This document shows, piece by piece, positions 55,901 to 64,000 of a stretch of 64,000 nt of DNA. The number at the start of each line of letters is the position of its first letter. Within the stretch, counting starts at the first letter, position 1. The stretch lies in assembly GCF_032362555.1 (NCBI RefSeq), contig NC_083535.1:7812001-7876000 (forward strand). The letters run 5' to 3'. The notes under the pieces were generated by a model. That model worked only from the letters and a program-made list of their open reading frames with translations. It was not told the DNA's origin and did no database searches. A program made the position numbers and the translations under genes. Source of the stretch: Amyelois transitella (taxonomy: Eukaryota; Arthropoda; Insecta; Lepidoptera; Pyralidae).

Positions 55901-58900
55901 ATTGAGATTCAAATAGTGGCAGTTTGCTAACCCATCACCTAGAAGGATAATCTCAAGCTTATAAGCCTATCCCTTAGTCGCCTTTTACGATATCCATGGG
56001 AAAGAGATGGTGAGGTCCTATTCTTTGTTTCATTGGTGCCGGGCACCACACACCACACGGCAGTATCTTATTCTAATCAGAATCTATATCAAAAGATATA
56101 TGATATATATAGATAATTCAAACAGGCATACCCAAGGCTACTCCGGTAGGCATAGTGCTCAGGTATACTACATCTAGTATACCGACTCTCAATGTTCTGT
56201 TCTTAACAGAAGTGACATCGGCAATGTATGCAAAACAACCGGCGAAAATTGCCAAGTCTGCACCAGTAAGGGCACTTGGGAATGCCGCGGTGTATATCAC
56301 GTACTCTACTGGCCAATCTAAAATACGAACCTTTCCTTACTTCAAACTACTATACTACAAATAGGTTACCAAAAAAGAAAACGAAAGGACAATTTTATTT
56401 CTCAAACAGTTTTTATGAAATATTTTACTGATATAAACTAAACATTGATGAGAAAAAAGAAAACTTTATTTCTGATAATTCCCATTAGAGTATGCATGCA
56501 ACTATATTAATTAATAGGTGTGTAGTATCCACTATAGTGTCAAGAGAAAAGTACCTAGTGAAACTCTGCTACAGATTTAATAACTCTATTTGGCGGCTTG
56601 GCCACATCAAGTTAAGCTTAGCTAAAATGAATTTAAATCGAGTCAATAAACATTTAACCTTTCTCTTTACTTTATTAAAAACAGAAAATAAAATTCAGTT
56701 GAAAGAAACAGAAATTGATAATAAGAGATGCGTTCATAATAAGGAACTTATATTTACTTACAAAAATAATAAGTGTAAGATAATGGTTTGGCTGTATCAT
56801 TTACAAGTAGGTATGTCATAAACTGACTGATCCGATAAGATAAAACATCTTCTAAGGATTGTTACAGGTTATAAATAAATACAACTAAGCTCGTGATTTT
56901 TTCGGTAATAACGAGTAAATAATAGTTATTTACCTACTTAATCCGAGGTAGGTTAATTGAAGTATTTTATGTATGTATTTTACATGACGCTAGTGATGAA
57001 AGAATTAAGGCATTGATCGAACATAGATGTTTGCCAAAGAAAGCGTCCAACTGTATCTTATTTAATAAATGCTATTTATTAAAGATAGATTTACTTATCT
57101 CACGGTAGATATGCAAGCTTGAAAACGGAAAATAAATTCATGTGGCCCTTAAAACATATCAATTACCTTTCATGGTATTCAAAGTAATCATTGCAGAGAA
57201 GTAAAGTTTTCCAATCAAACCAGCCAGCATAATTGACTTTCGGCCACGTTTGTCACTGTACGATCCCAGGAAAAACGCAAGAAATACGGGTATAATGTGA
57301 CCTGCTATTCCATTCCATTGGTGAAAATTTGAAATTGTTATCTGCAAGCGTAATAAAAAACTTGTAGATACTGTTACTGCAAAATTAAGAGACAAAATAA
57401 AGGTTGTTATTTTGTGTATTGTTCTATGTCTATTGATGAAAGGTATTTGCATGTAGAAGTATGTTTAGTAAAATACACACACCAAACCGCTCCATTATTC
57501 ATTTCTCTTTTCTTTTTCATTTTTATTGTAATAAGTAGCACTTTTGTGTTCTTTTATGAATGTAAAGAAATAAATATTCACTCCTTAGTTGGGGCAGTTG
57601 CTTACAGAAACAGTAAACTGTATTAAAATTAAAACCACAGACGGTCAAGCTTCTCTGCAAGTCCTCCCGAACTTTTCCCTAACCCATATTTCTGTATTCG
57701 ACAAGAGAGATAGAAGCGGAATAATCGGTAAGGTGCCCAGAAAAAATGCGTAACTAAAATACCTCGGTCATGTACCAATGGCCATTTTTTAATGTCGTAA
57801 ATTATGTACATTTATTTGAATACTAATCGATGCTCTCGATAGGTAGTTAGAGACCACATCTTTCCACTTGCCGCGATCCCTGCATACTTCTTTTGCTTTA
57901 TCCTCATTCATAACTCTCTTCATGCAAGGTAAGGTCACATTTTGCTAGAACGTCTCCAAATTAATCAAGGTACGTTCGTCTAGGCCTTCCCAATCCAACA
58001 GCCCCATTCACTCTCCTTTTGTATATTTGCTTAGTCAACCTGCTTTCATTCTTGCGCTCGACATTACCAAACAATCTAAGCATTCCCTTTTTTATTCTTG
58101 TCACTTTTATTTATTTATTTATTTAAACTTTATTGCACAAAAAACAAAAAATGTACAAAAGGCGGACTTAAAGACTTTATCTTCTTTCACATCACAACAT
58201 TCTCTTAACACGCTGTTCCAGATCCTGTCACTCAATTTTACACCTGTTCTACTCTTAAGCGATCTCATTTCCACCTCGTTTATTCTACTTTCGTGCTTTT
58301 TCTGCCACACCCAACTTTTACTCCGATACATTAGTGTTGGAGCCAACACGTCCTCATGCACCGCCAAACGAGCCTTTTTGGACAACTTCTACCATGTTCT
58401 CCGCATCCACACTTCTTTTAATATCACTATCACACCATATGCTGTAAACTTTGAACCTAGGTACAAACTCACAAACTCTTTCACTTGTTCCACTTTTTCT
58501 GCTCCAATGAAAATATTACAATCTACTACAATCTTGGTTTTCTAACGTTCTTTCATTCCTTTCTTATTCAAAGACTAGCTGTGCCTATTTTGGACATCAT
58601 TGAAGCCCTCAAGGATGAATAATTTTCCCCTTTTTTTCACATTTTCCTTATAGCTGCAGCGTGATGTTATATAGCCTAAAGCCTTCCTCTATAAATGGTC
58701 TATTCAAAGCAAAAATAATTTTTATATTCGAACCAGTAGTTCCTGAGATTAGCGCGTTCACACAAACAAACAAAGTCTTCAGCTATATAATATTAGTATA
58801 GATAGCTGTGCCCGCGACTTCGTCCGCATCATTGAAGCCCTCAAGGATGCTCCTTTCCCGTTTTTTTTCACATTTTCCATTATTCCTTCGCTTCTTATAG

Positions 58901-61154
58901 TTGCAGCTTGACGTTATATAGCCTAAAGCCTTCCTCGATAAATGGTCTATTCAACACAATAATAATTTTTCAATTCGAACCAGTAGTTCTTGATATAAGC
59001 GCATTCAAACAAACAAACAAACTCTTCAGTTTTATAATATTAGTATAGATAAATCGAAGTGCCGTGCCTATTTAAACTAAAAATAAATATTCTAGTAGAA
59101 TTATAACCAGAAATATGTACCTACAACTTACAAAAGAAAAAGAAATGAAAATAAAGTTGAAACGCCTGTGCAATACTATCTACTTAAACCTATTTCACTT
59201 AAAAATAAATAATAAATACCTATAACTACTATCCTACTACTATTCCTACTACTATTATAAAGGCGAAAGTTTGTATGGATGTATGGATGTTTGTTACTCT
59301 TTCACGCAAAAACTACTGAACCGATTACCATGAAATTTGGTATGTAGGTAGCTGAAGACCCAGAATAACACACAGGCTACTTTTTATCCCAGAGTTCCCG
59401 CGGGATTGATAGGGTTTCCATGCGGACGAAGTCGCGGGCGGCCTCTAGTAATTAATAAAAGTACCTATGCTAATACAAAAAAAAATACATAAATTACCCA
59501 AAACTAACCTATACATACACATGGTCACGCCTATATCCATTGTGGGGTAGACAGAGCCAAAAGTCTTGATAACATACAGTTACCGTTTACCATCTGCTGT
59601 AACTTTTCCGCCGATTACGCCAGGATAACCTGATCGTCCGCATAGAGAAGACAATTGACGAGAAACTTATTCATCCTTAATCCACCTTCAGATATTTTCA
59701 AATCTGTTAATTAACTATCCATGAATATGTTGAACAGCCACGGTGACGTAACACATCCCTGTCACAAGCACTTGAATCCTTATATGAAGACTTCAGTGCT
59801 GATATCAAGAAACTGCTTACTCCATGCATATCTAGTGCTGACTATAATTCATTTCAATCTGCTCTGTCATAGGCCTTTTCAAGATCCACGAATGTGCTCA
59901 TTCGTGGATCTGTAATAGACTTTCGGACTCTTGGCCAAAAACTTTTCCGCTATCCATCGCAATGAAAAGATCTGTTCCGTATGTACCATTCCCTTTCAAA
60001 ATCCTGCTTAGTGATCCCATATTTTGTCATCAGTTCCATTCATCACTCTATTAATCATCACCTTTGCATACAATTTTCCGACGATGCTTATCAGGCTTAT
60101 ACCGCGATAACTTTTGCAGTCTAGCTGTAACCCTTTTCCTTTGAAAAGTGGTACGATGACAACCTTACACCAATCTCTTGGCATTCGGCCACTCCTCCAA
60201 CACAAATTGAAAAGGCAGTAAATCTGACTAGCTACTACGCCTTTTCTCGCTTTTAGCTTCTCTACCGACACTCTATTATACCCTGCAGCGATTTCATACT
60301 CTTCAGTGCTTCCACGATTTCAATAATATCAATTTCGCCTTCTATCTCACCCTTGTTTCCTTCTACTAGGCCTTGCGCTACTTCACTTTTTTCAAATAAC
60401 CTTACAAAATCCATCATCTTTTACCAACACACGACGGCCTCTGTGGCGCAGCGGTAGTACGTTTGCATGTGACACCAGAGGTTCATCCTGGCTTCTGGTC
60501 CTGTTCAGCTCTCCGGATTTCCAGAAAACTTTCAAGTAAGATTGGAAGTCTTCTAAGAGCCTCTTATCAAACTCATCTTTCTTCTACTCACAGCTTTCTT
60601 CATTCTCATTGATGCTCTTATGATGAGATAAAACATTGTGAGGAAACCTGCACTTACAACTGGATGTGTACCCATGATCCAATACGGGATTTTTCCCCTG
60701 CAAAGGTTGTAGAGAAAGACATACCCCAGGCTCCTGTGGTATGTGGTATAGTTTTAACCTAGATAAATAAGAAGAAAATTTCTGTATTCAACATCTATTT
60801 ATTTGTTCCAACACCTCTCTATAAAGCAATTTTCCATTAATTAACCTTACACATTCAATCATCAAAGAAACATTCCAAAATATTAAGATTTTTTTTTTCA
60901 AAATCTTGCCTGTGCCTCTGTATATAAGAGGCCAAAAATAAAGCCAAAAAAATTATGTTTACCTGCACTTCATTATTTATTTCCTCGTAGCTGCTAATAT
61001 TGTAACATATTTCACTACTGTAGCCATGGTTCACAGTACATGCTTTGTATACATAGAAAGTCTGTTCTATGACAGAAGTGATTGTAAAAGCCATCATGTA
61101 GAGAAACAGGACCGGTTCCACTGTAATGTACTTGTACCATGGTAAGCGTTGCAT
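49948..61154 (-). CDS. SLC46-like major facilitator (proton-coupled folate transporter family)
   Basis: Eight exons join in phase: 61154-60963, 57341-57167, 56317-56132, 55279-54989, 54500-54346, 51364-51196, 50741-50582 and 50041-49948, giving 473 aa. Motifs of the family are ITVEPVLFLYMMAF in helix 1, an extracellular loop with a CYNIS glycosylation sequon, the MFS signature GSYSDKRGRK (about 90-99), WPVEYVIYTAAFPSALTG, FQRDERPMMYLYTTKVFKWD and LPTAERGVAYAFLSVMENAV. About 12 hydrophobic helices are expected and the tail is acidic (EEN, EKKENEDS). Insect members are plasma-membrane or endolysosomal solute carriers; the substrate cannot be told. The last junction (donor GTTAGT at 50581) is the least certain. 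Without it the frame runs on to a nearby stop, giving a different C terminus. Confidence 0.92.
51365..54345. other. Transporter intron 5 with Helitron-like remnants
   Basis: Contains a decayed Helitron-like piece at about 52276-52650 (tcactacataatacaaaataaaatctgtttgtc at its start, cagacgaagtcgcgcgcaaaa near its end) and a better copy at 53399-53746. The remainder is AT-rich and unassigned. Confidence 0.45.
53399..53746 (-). mobile_element. Helitron-like element
   Basis: On the minus strand it begins TCTATATACATATAAAATATTT (from 53746, after an A) and ends in gacgaagtcgcgggcaacagcta. It is related to 47547-48060 across most of its length (agcgtgatcatacatacagacagacag, caaagcaattggtgaaagttt). 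Confidence 0.68.
54786..54898 (-). repeat. Partial lepidopteran SINE-like repeat with ACAT tail
   Basis: acatacatgcatacatatggtcacgtctatatcccttgcggggtagacagagccaacagtcttgaaaagac, then ggccgcgttcagctatttggcttaatgatagaattga. It stops abruptly just downstream of the transporter exon at 54989-55279. Confidence 0.7.
55354..55590 (+). repeat. Lepidopteran SINE-like repeat
   Basis: Plus-orientation copy: cggctttttagaataaatccactccatatctttcccatggatgtcgtataaggtgactaagggataggc, gcgatgggctatggacctgtcactatttgaat, tttcagtcatttcaagactgtggga, ctaccccgctagggaaatagacgtgaccatatgtatgt. It lies in transporter intron 3. Confidence 0.7.
55798..56055 (-). repeat. Lepidopteran SINE-like repeat, opposite orientation
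   Basis: Minus-orientation copy only about 200 bp from the plus copy at 55354-55590, so the pair forms a long imperfect inverted repeat within transporter intron 3. Confidence 0.7.
58575..58802 (-). mobile_element. Helitron-like element, first of a tandem pair
   Basis: On the minus strand it starts TC (58802) and ends CTAG (58575) before a T. It shares catcattgaagccctcaaggatg, tatagcctaaagccttcctc, aatggtctattca and ttcgaaccagtagttc with the adjacent copy. Confidence 0.65.
58803..59049 (-). mobile_element. Helitron-like element, second of a tandem pair
   Basis: Abuts the previous copy without a spacer and has the same internal order. Its 3' end is slightly mutated (tagctgtgcccgcgacttcgtccgc). 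Head-to-tail insertion into the end of a sibling is common for Helitrons. Confidence 0.65.
59244..59448 (+). mobile_element. Helitron-like element
   Basis: Starts TCCTACTACTATTATAAAGG and ends gcggacgaagtcgcgggcggcctCTAG before T. The internal aaactactgaaccgatt segment is shared with 31972-32367. Confidence 0.65.
60433..60740 (+). repeat. Degenerate tRNA-SINE head joined to another SINE tail
   Basis: The head ggcctctgtggcgcagcggtagta (A box intact) matches the tRNA-derived SINE, but the B box is degraded (gaggttcatcctgg) and the body is different. The downstream part (gaggaaacctgcacttacaactggatgtgtacccatgatccaat, gcaaaggttgtaga) matches the repeat near 43360-43450 instead. Confidence 0.6.
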
Positions 61155-61575
61155 TTTAGACTAAAACAGTAATCAAAATGTGAATTCTGAGAAACAGAAA
61201 CAGTTTCATTTAAGGTTAATGTGTGGTTTACTATATTTAGAAAGGACTACTGTATCGAATTTCCATGGATGTTGTAAAAGGCCACAAAGAGAATAGGTGG
61301 TACATTCATCTTTTGCAAGTTAACCATGATTCAATGTTGGTTAAGTATTTTTATGTAAAAACCTGACTTACCCAATCCAAGATCAAAGTCATAAGGTGCA
61401 CACCCCAGGATTTAGATTAAATAGTTGTCATATATTTTAAGCTGTAAATTAAATTGGTCCTTAAAGGTACATTCATTCAACAAATGGTTTACAAATTGGC
61501 TCATTCAATACCCAATTCATGATTTAAATACAATTCACAATTTAAATTATAAATGATAATAAAATAAGTCATAAA

Positions 61576-62015
61576 TGGCAGAGAAGAGAGGAATTAATTA
61601 TAGTCAGCACTTTCCTAGCATGGGGTGAGCAGTGCCTTGATACAAGCACTGAAATCTTTATATGAGGATTTGAGTACTTGTGTCAGGATAAACAGAGCGC
61701 ACACTGAGTGGTTCAAGATTGAAAAGGCGTTAGACAAGGATGTGTTGTGTGATGGGGAGGACCTCACCATGGCTATTCAACCTATTTATGGATAGTTGTT
61801 TGACAGATTAAAAATAAACGGAAAGTGGATTAAAGATAAATGAGTTACTCGTCAAATAGTGTTGTCAAATTATCTCTATGCTAACTATCAGACTATACTG
61901 GCATCATCAGCCGAAGAGTTACTGGAGATGAAAAATGAGAAAGGAATGAATATGAATGTAGGTAAAACGAAAACATTGGATTTTGTAATAGAGAAGGAAA
62001 TGACAGCATGTAATG
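61576..62015 (+). mobile_element. LINE reverse-transcriptase fragment
   Basis: A decayed frame shows the family order: SMG-AV, the 'ctgaaatctttatatgaggatttgagtacttgtgtcaggataaac' segment, CACACTGAGTGGTTCAAGATTGAAAA, SPWLFNLFMDS-like and a degraded YADD box (tatgctaactatcagactatactggcatcatcagccgaagagtt). After the MITE, the same family resumes at 62509 (gggtatgttaagatggtttgctcatggggagaggatgaatg). Confidence 0.7.
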
Positions 62016-62024
62016 GGAGGAGGG

Positions 62025-62490
62025 GGTAATACCCCACCCCTCCCGTGACCCCCCCTCCCTTGCCGGAAGCCTATAGTTTTTTTTTTCCGCTTTCATATAA
62101 AAAATAATTTTTTAAAGCTTTCATATAAAAAGTGTGCTAAAGGTCATTAACCGCCAGATGGGCAGGGGGGGGGGACATAACCAAAATGGCGGATTGCGTT
62201 CTGTACATAGTTAGTATCTTTTTGTTTTTACTTTAAGCAAAGTTTTTGACTATATTTTTAGTGCTAAAATATATTAATTAATGTATTGTACATGTTTAAT
62301 GGACAAACTAGTTATGTAATATTAAATTAACACAGTTTACAATGACAAACCGAAAATATTGCGTTTAGTTTTGTGCAATTTTTAACATTTTCAAAAATTC
62401 ATATAAAAAAAAAGGGGCTTCCGGCAAAAAAAATATGGGGGGTCATACAAACCCTCCCCCACCCTCCCCAACCTCTCTGGCGGTGGCCCG
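62025..62490. repeat. MITE-like insertion with C/G-rich inverted ends
   Basis: Left end ...cgtgaccccccctcccttgccggaagcc...ttttttttt and right end aaaaaaaaaggggcttccggcaaaaaaaatatggggggtca... are inverted repeats of about 45 bp with mismatches. It separates two parts of one LINE fragment, so it inserted into the LINE. Its exact borders and target duplication were not resolved. Confidence 0.5.
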
Positions 62491-63833
62491 TTTTAAGAGT
62501 TAAGTCAAGGGTATGTTAAGATGGTTTGCTCATGGGGAGAGGATGAATGAAAACAGGTTGACCAAGAATACAATGAGAGTGTGGAGGAAAAAGTCATAGT
62601 TATATAGATTGCCCAAGCAAAATCATTTCTTAAAATATTAATTTTTAATTCAATAAAAAAACCACATTCAAATAAAATTAAAACTGATTTTTAAGTGAAA
62701 TAAATTCTGCGTGTTTCAATAAGTCCGATTAAAGATTTTTATAATAAATTAGAAACTTACTTGATTGTACACATGGTAATTAAATATTTTTGTCATCTTA
62801 AAATGAAACAATTAAGCTTTTATAGTCTTTGAATTGAACTTTTTACACACAAAAATCTTAACCTATTAGTTATGAAAGTTATTCCATTATTCAATACGAT
62901 TATGACAATGGTAACAATAAAAATGTTCAAAATTATAAAAAGATATCACGTGCTGCAAGCACATTGCTAAATCGTCTTGGAAATGTAAAGTATTTACTTA
63001 ATATTGTCACAGCAAAAAAAATTATTTATAATTGCTAATTTGATAAGACTGACAACCGAACCGCAATCATACCAAAAACTTACTGTTCGTATCTTTATTT
63101 AGTTTGTGTTACTGTTACGTACGCGCGAAATTATATTCAATCAAACGAGCCACTGACACACGAGAGAGCCATTGACACTGGCACACGCTACGGCTATGCT
63201 ACTGTTGCCATTGCCAGCTTGGATCGCCAAACTTGTCAATGCCATCACCATAGAACGTACTTGTACACACAGATTTAAAACTGCGCTTGTAAATAAAAAC
63301 AAGGACTCAAAACCTTCGCGTTAATACGCACAACCCTAACACTCACGCAAGATCGGAGAGTGTGAAGTGCACAAATAAATTTGGGTAGAGAAACTAAACT
63401 TGACTCAACCTTCTTCCAAGCTACGCATTAGACCGCTTCACATTCACGCGAGAAGGCGAGATTGTGAAGCGCATTTGAGCGAATTTGTGAATATTTTGAC
63501 AGAAACAGAAATTTTATTTGCAGAACGTAAGAGTATTCGGGGTTAAATAAATCGAATTAAGAACCGCCATGCTTATCGATTTGTTACTCCGTACAACACT
63601 ACGATTTCCGTTTCATCATTGGATTGGAATTTGAAATCGAGGGAGAGTTCAGTCAATCAATCGCTTAGATGTCATTTTTTTGTAGAGAAGAGTTAAAAAA
63701 GAGAATTAGGCGTTGTAGTTCGTGATTGTGAATGAATAAATAGGGCTTCAGGGATCTTTGCAAAATAAAGATTTTACATTGATTTCATACAAATATCTTT
63801 ACTTTTTGGGAGTGATACAAATTTTCATTTAAC

Positions 63834-63894
63834 ATGACTAGCCCTAATGATACATTGCCCGAAGGATGGGAGGCACGCAAAAGTAGAACCACTG
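63834..63894 (+). CDS. dod: Pin1/dodo-type peptidyl-prolyl isomerase, first exon (partial)
   Basis: ATG at 63834 opens a 61-nt exon (20 codons plus one base) ending at a GTTAGT donor. The peptide contains LPEGWEARKSRTTG, the first strand of a WW domain in the form typical of Pin1/dodo (LP-GWE-R-SR-TG). The rest of the WW domain and the parvulin catalytic domain would lie beyond the window. The enzyme isomerises phospho-Ser/Thr-Pro bonds. The small exon makes this call weaker than the others; another WW-domain protein remains possible. Confidence 0.68.
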
Positions 63895-64000
63895 GTTAGT
63901 ACATATCTTATAAATTTTTCTGCGTTTATTAGCTAGGTGTACCTCTATTTCCTAAGCAAGTTAGTACCTTTACTAAAAGGGCGTTCAGAATTTTGAAATG

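Larger units (their letters stand above)
57840..60420 (-). mobile_element. Interrupted LINE copy in transporter intron 1
   Basis: The minus strand holds two parts of the (TATG)n LINE family. The reverse transcriptase N-terminal half is at about 59580-60420 (frame 60008-60271: EKLKARKGVVASQIYCLFNLCW, PLFKGKGLQLDCKSYRGISL; then FVDLEKAYDR near 59870). The 3' end is at about 57840-58560 (YRSKSWVWQKKHESR, GVKLSDRIWNSVLRECCDVKED). Order and orientation fit one original copy whose middle was replaced or split by Helitron-like insertions at 58575-59448. It carries many stops and is not functional. Confidence 0.75.
61155..63833. promoter_or_regulatory. Divergent 5' region of transporter and Pin1-type gene, with repeats
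   Basis: Transporter and Pin1-type start codons diverge across this 2.7 kb, so both 5' UTRs and promoters lie here. A LINE reverse-transcriptase fragment (61576-62015, continuing at 62509-62600) and a G/C-homopolymer MITE (62025-62490) occupy the part near the transporter. Near the Pin1-type gene, an imperfect direct repeat (cactcacgcaagatcggagagtgtgaagtgca from 63340; cattcacgcgagaaggcgagattgtgaagcgca from 63440) is about 100 bp apart. Exact start sites are not visible. Confidence 0.5.

Noticed and set aside
58027..58545. 172-codon plus ORF
   Set aside because: It is the antisense of a LINE ORF2 fragment; the recognisable protein motifs are on the minus strand.

Overview
This window is insect nuclear DNA, most likely from a moth or butterfly. 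It is AT-rich, its genes have many short exons with GT-AG introns, and much of the rest is made of dispersed repeats of lepidopteran type. These include LINE fragments with (TATG)n tails, tRNA-derived SINEs, CTAG-ended Helitron-like elements, mariner and pogo-like DNA transposons, and a short LTR relic. No bacterial operons, CRISPR arrays or rRNA genes were seen.

I rebuilt five complete protein-coding genes exon by exon, checking that the reading phase holds across every junction, plus the first exon of a sixth. (1) A transmembrane peptidoglycan recognition receptor of the PGRP-LC type (minus, 2013-7153, 443 aa) with an N-terminal RHIM-like motif. (2) A RUS family (DUF647) protein, the RUSF1 homologue (plus, 8290-12517, 592 aa), divergent from the PGRP gene. 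(3) Mitochondrial citrate synthase (minus, 17722-38527, 465 aa) spread over about 21 kb. (4) A secreted S28-family serine carboxypeptidase (plus, 41724-49243, 494 aa). (5) An SLC46-like major facilitator transporter (minus, 49948-61154, 473 aa), convergent with the peptidase. (6) The first coding exon of a Pin1/dodo-type WW-domain prolyl isomerase (plus, from 63834), cut by the window end. The genes do not form a pathway; they look like ordinary neighbouring housekeeping, immune and secretory genes.

Mobile DNA lies mostly in introns and between genes. The RUSF1 intron 4 holds an 830-bp foldback element with roughly 330-bp arms that carries a piece of LINE reverse transcriptase. Between RUSF1 and citrate synthase there is a decayed mariner interrupted by a 5'-truncated LINE with a visible target-site duplication, followed by a pogo/Tigger-like remnant. 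A citrate synthase intron contains an apparently complete DNA transposon (24574-26666) with CACTG ends, a TTA duplication and one uninterrupted 549-codon ORF; this is the best candidate for a poorly described system. Citrate synthase intron 1 also contains a perfect 30-bp-arm hairpin. A 593-bp TRIM-like LTR relic with a tRNA-Trp-type primer site sits in the peptidase gene inside a tandem array.

The most interesting gene-level observation is the PGRP gene. Two adjacent exons, both a multiple of three and both phase 1-1, each encode one transmembrane helix. A tandem duplication has also copied the splice acceptor of the first of these exons. Alternative splicing could therefore switch membrane topology, or yield a short RHIM-only protein. 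All homology statements are from recognition of motifs by eye; no database search was run.
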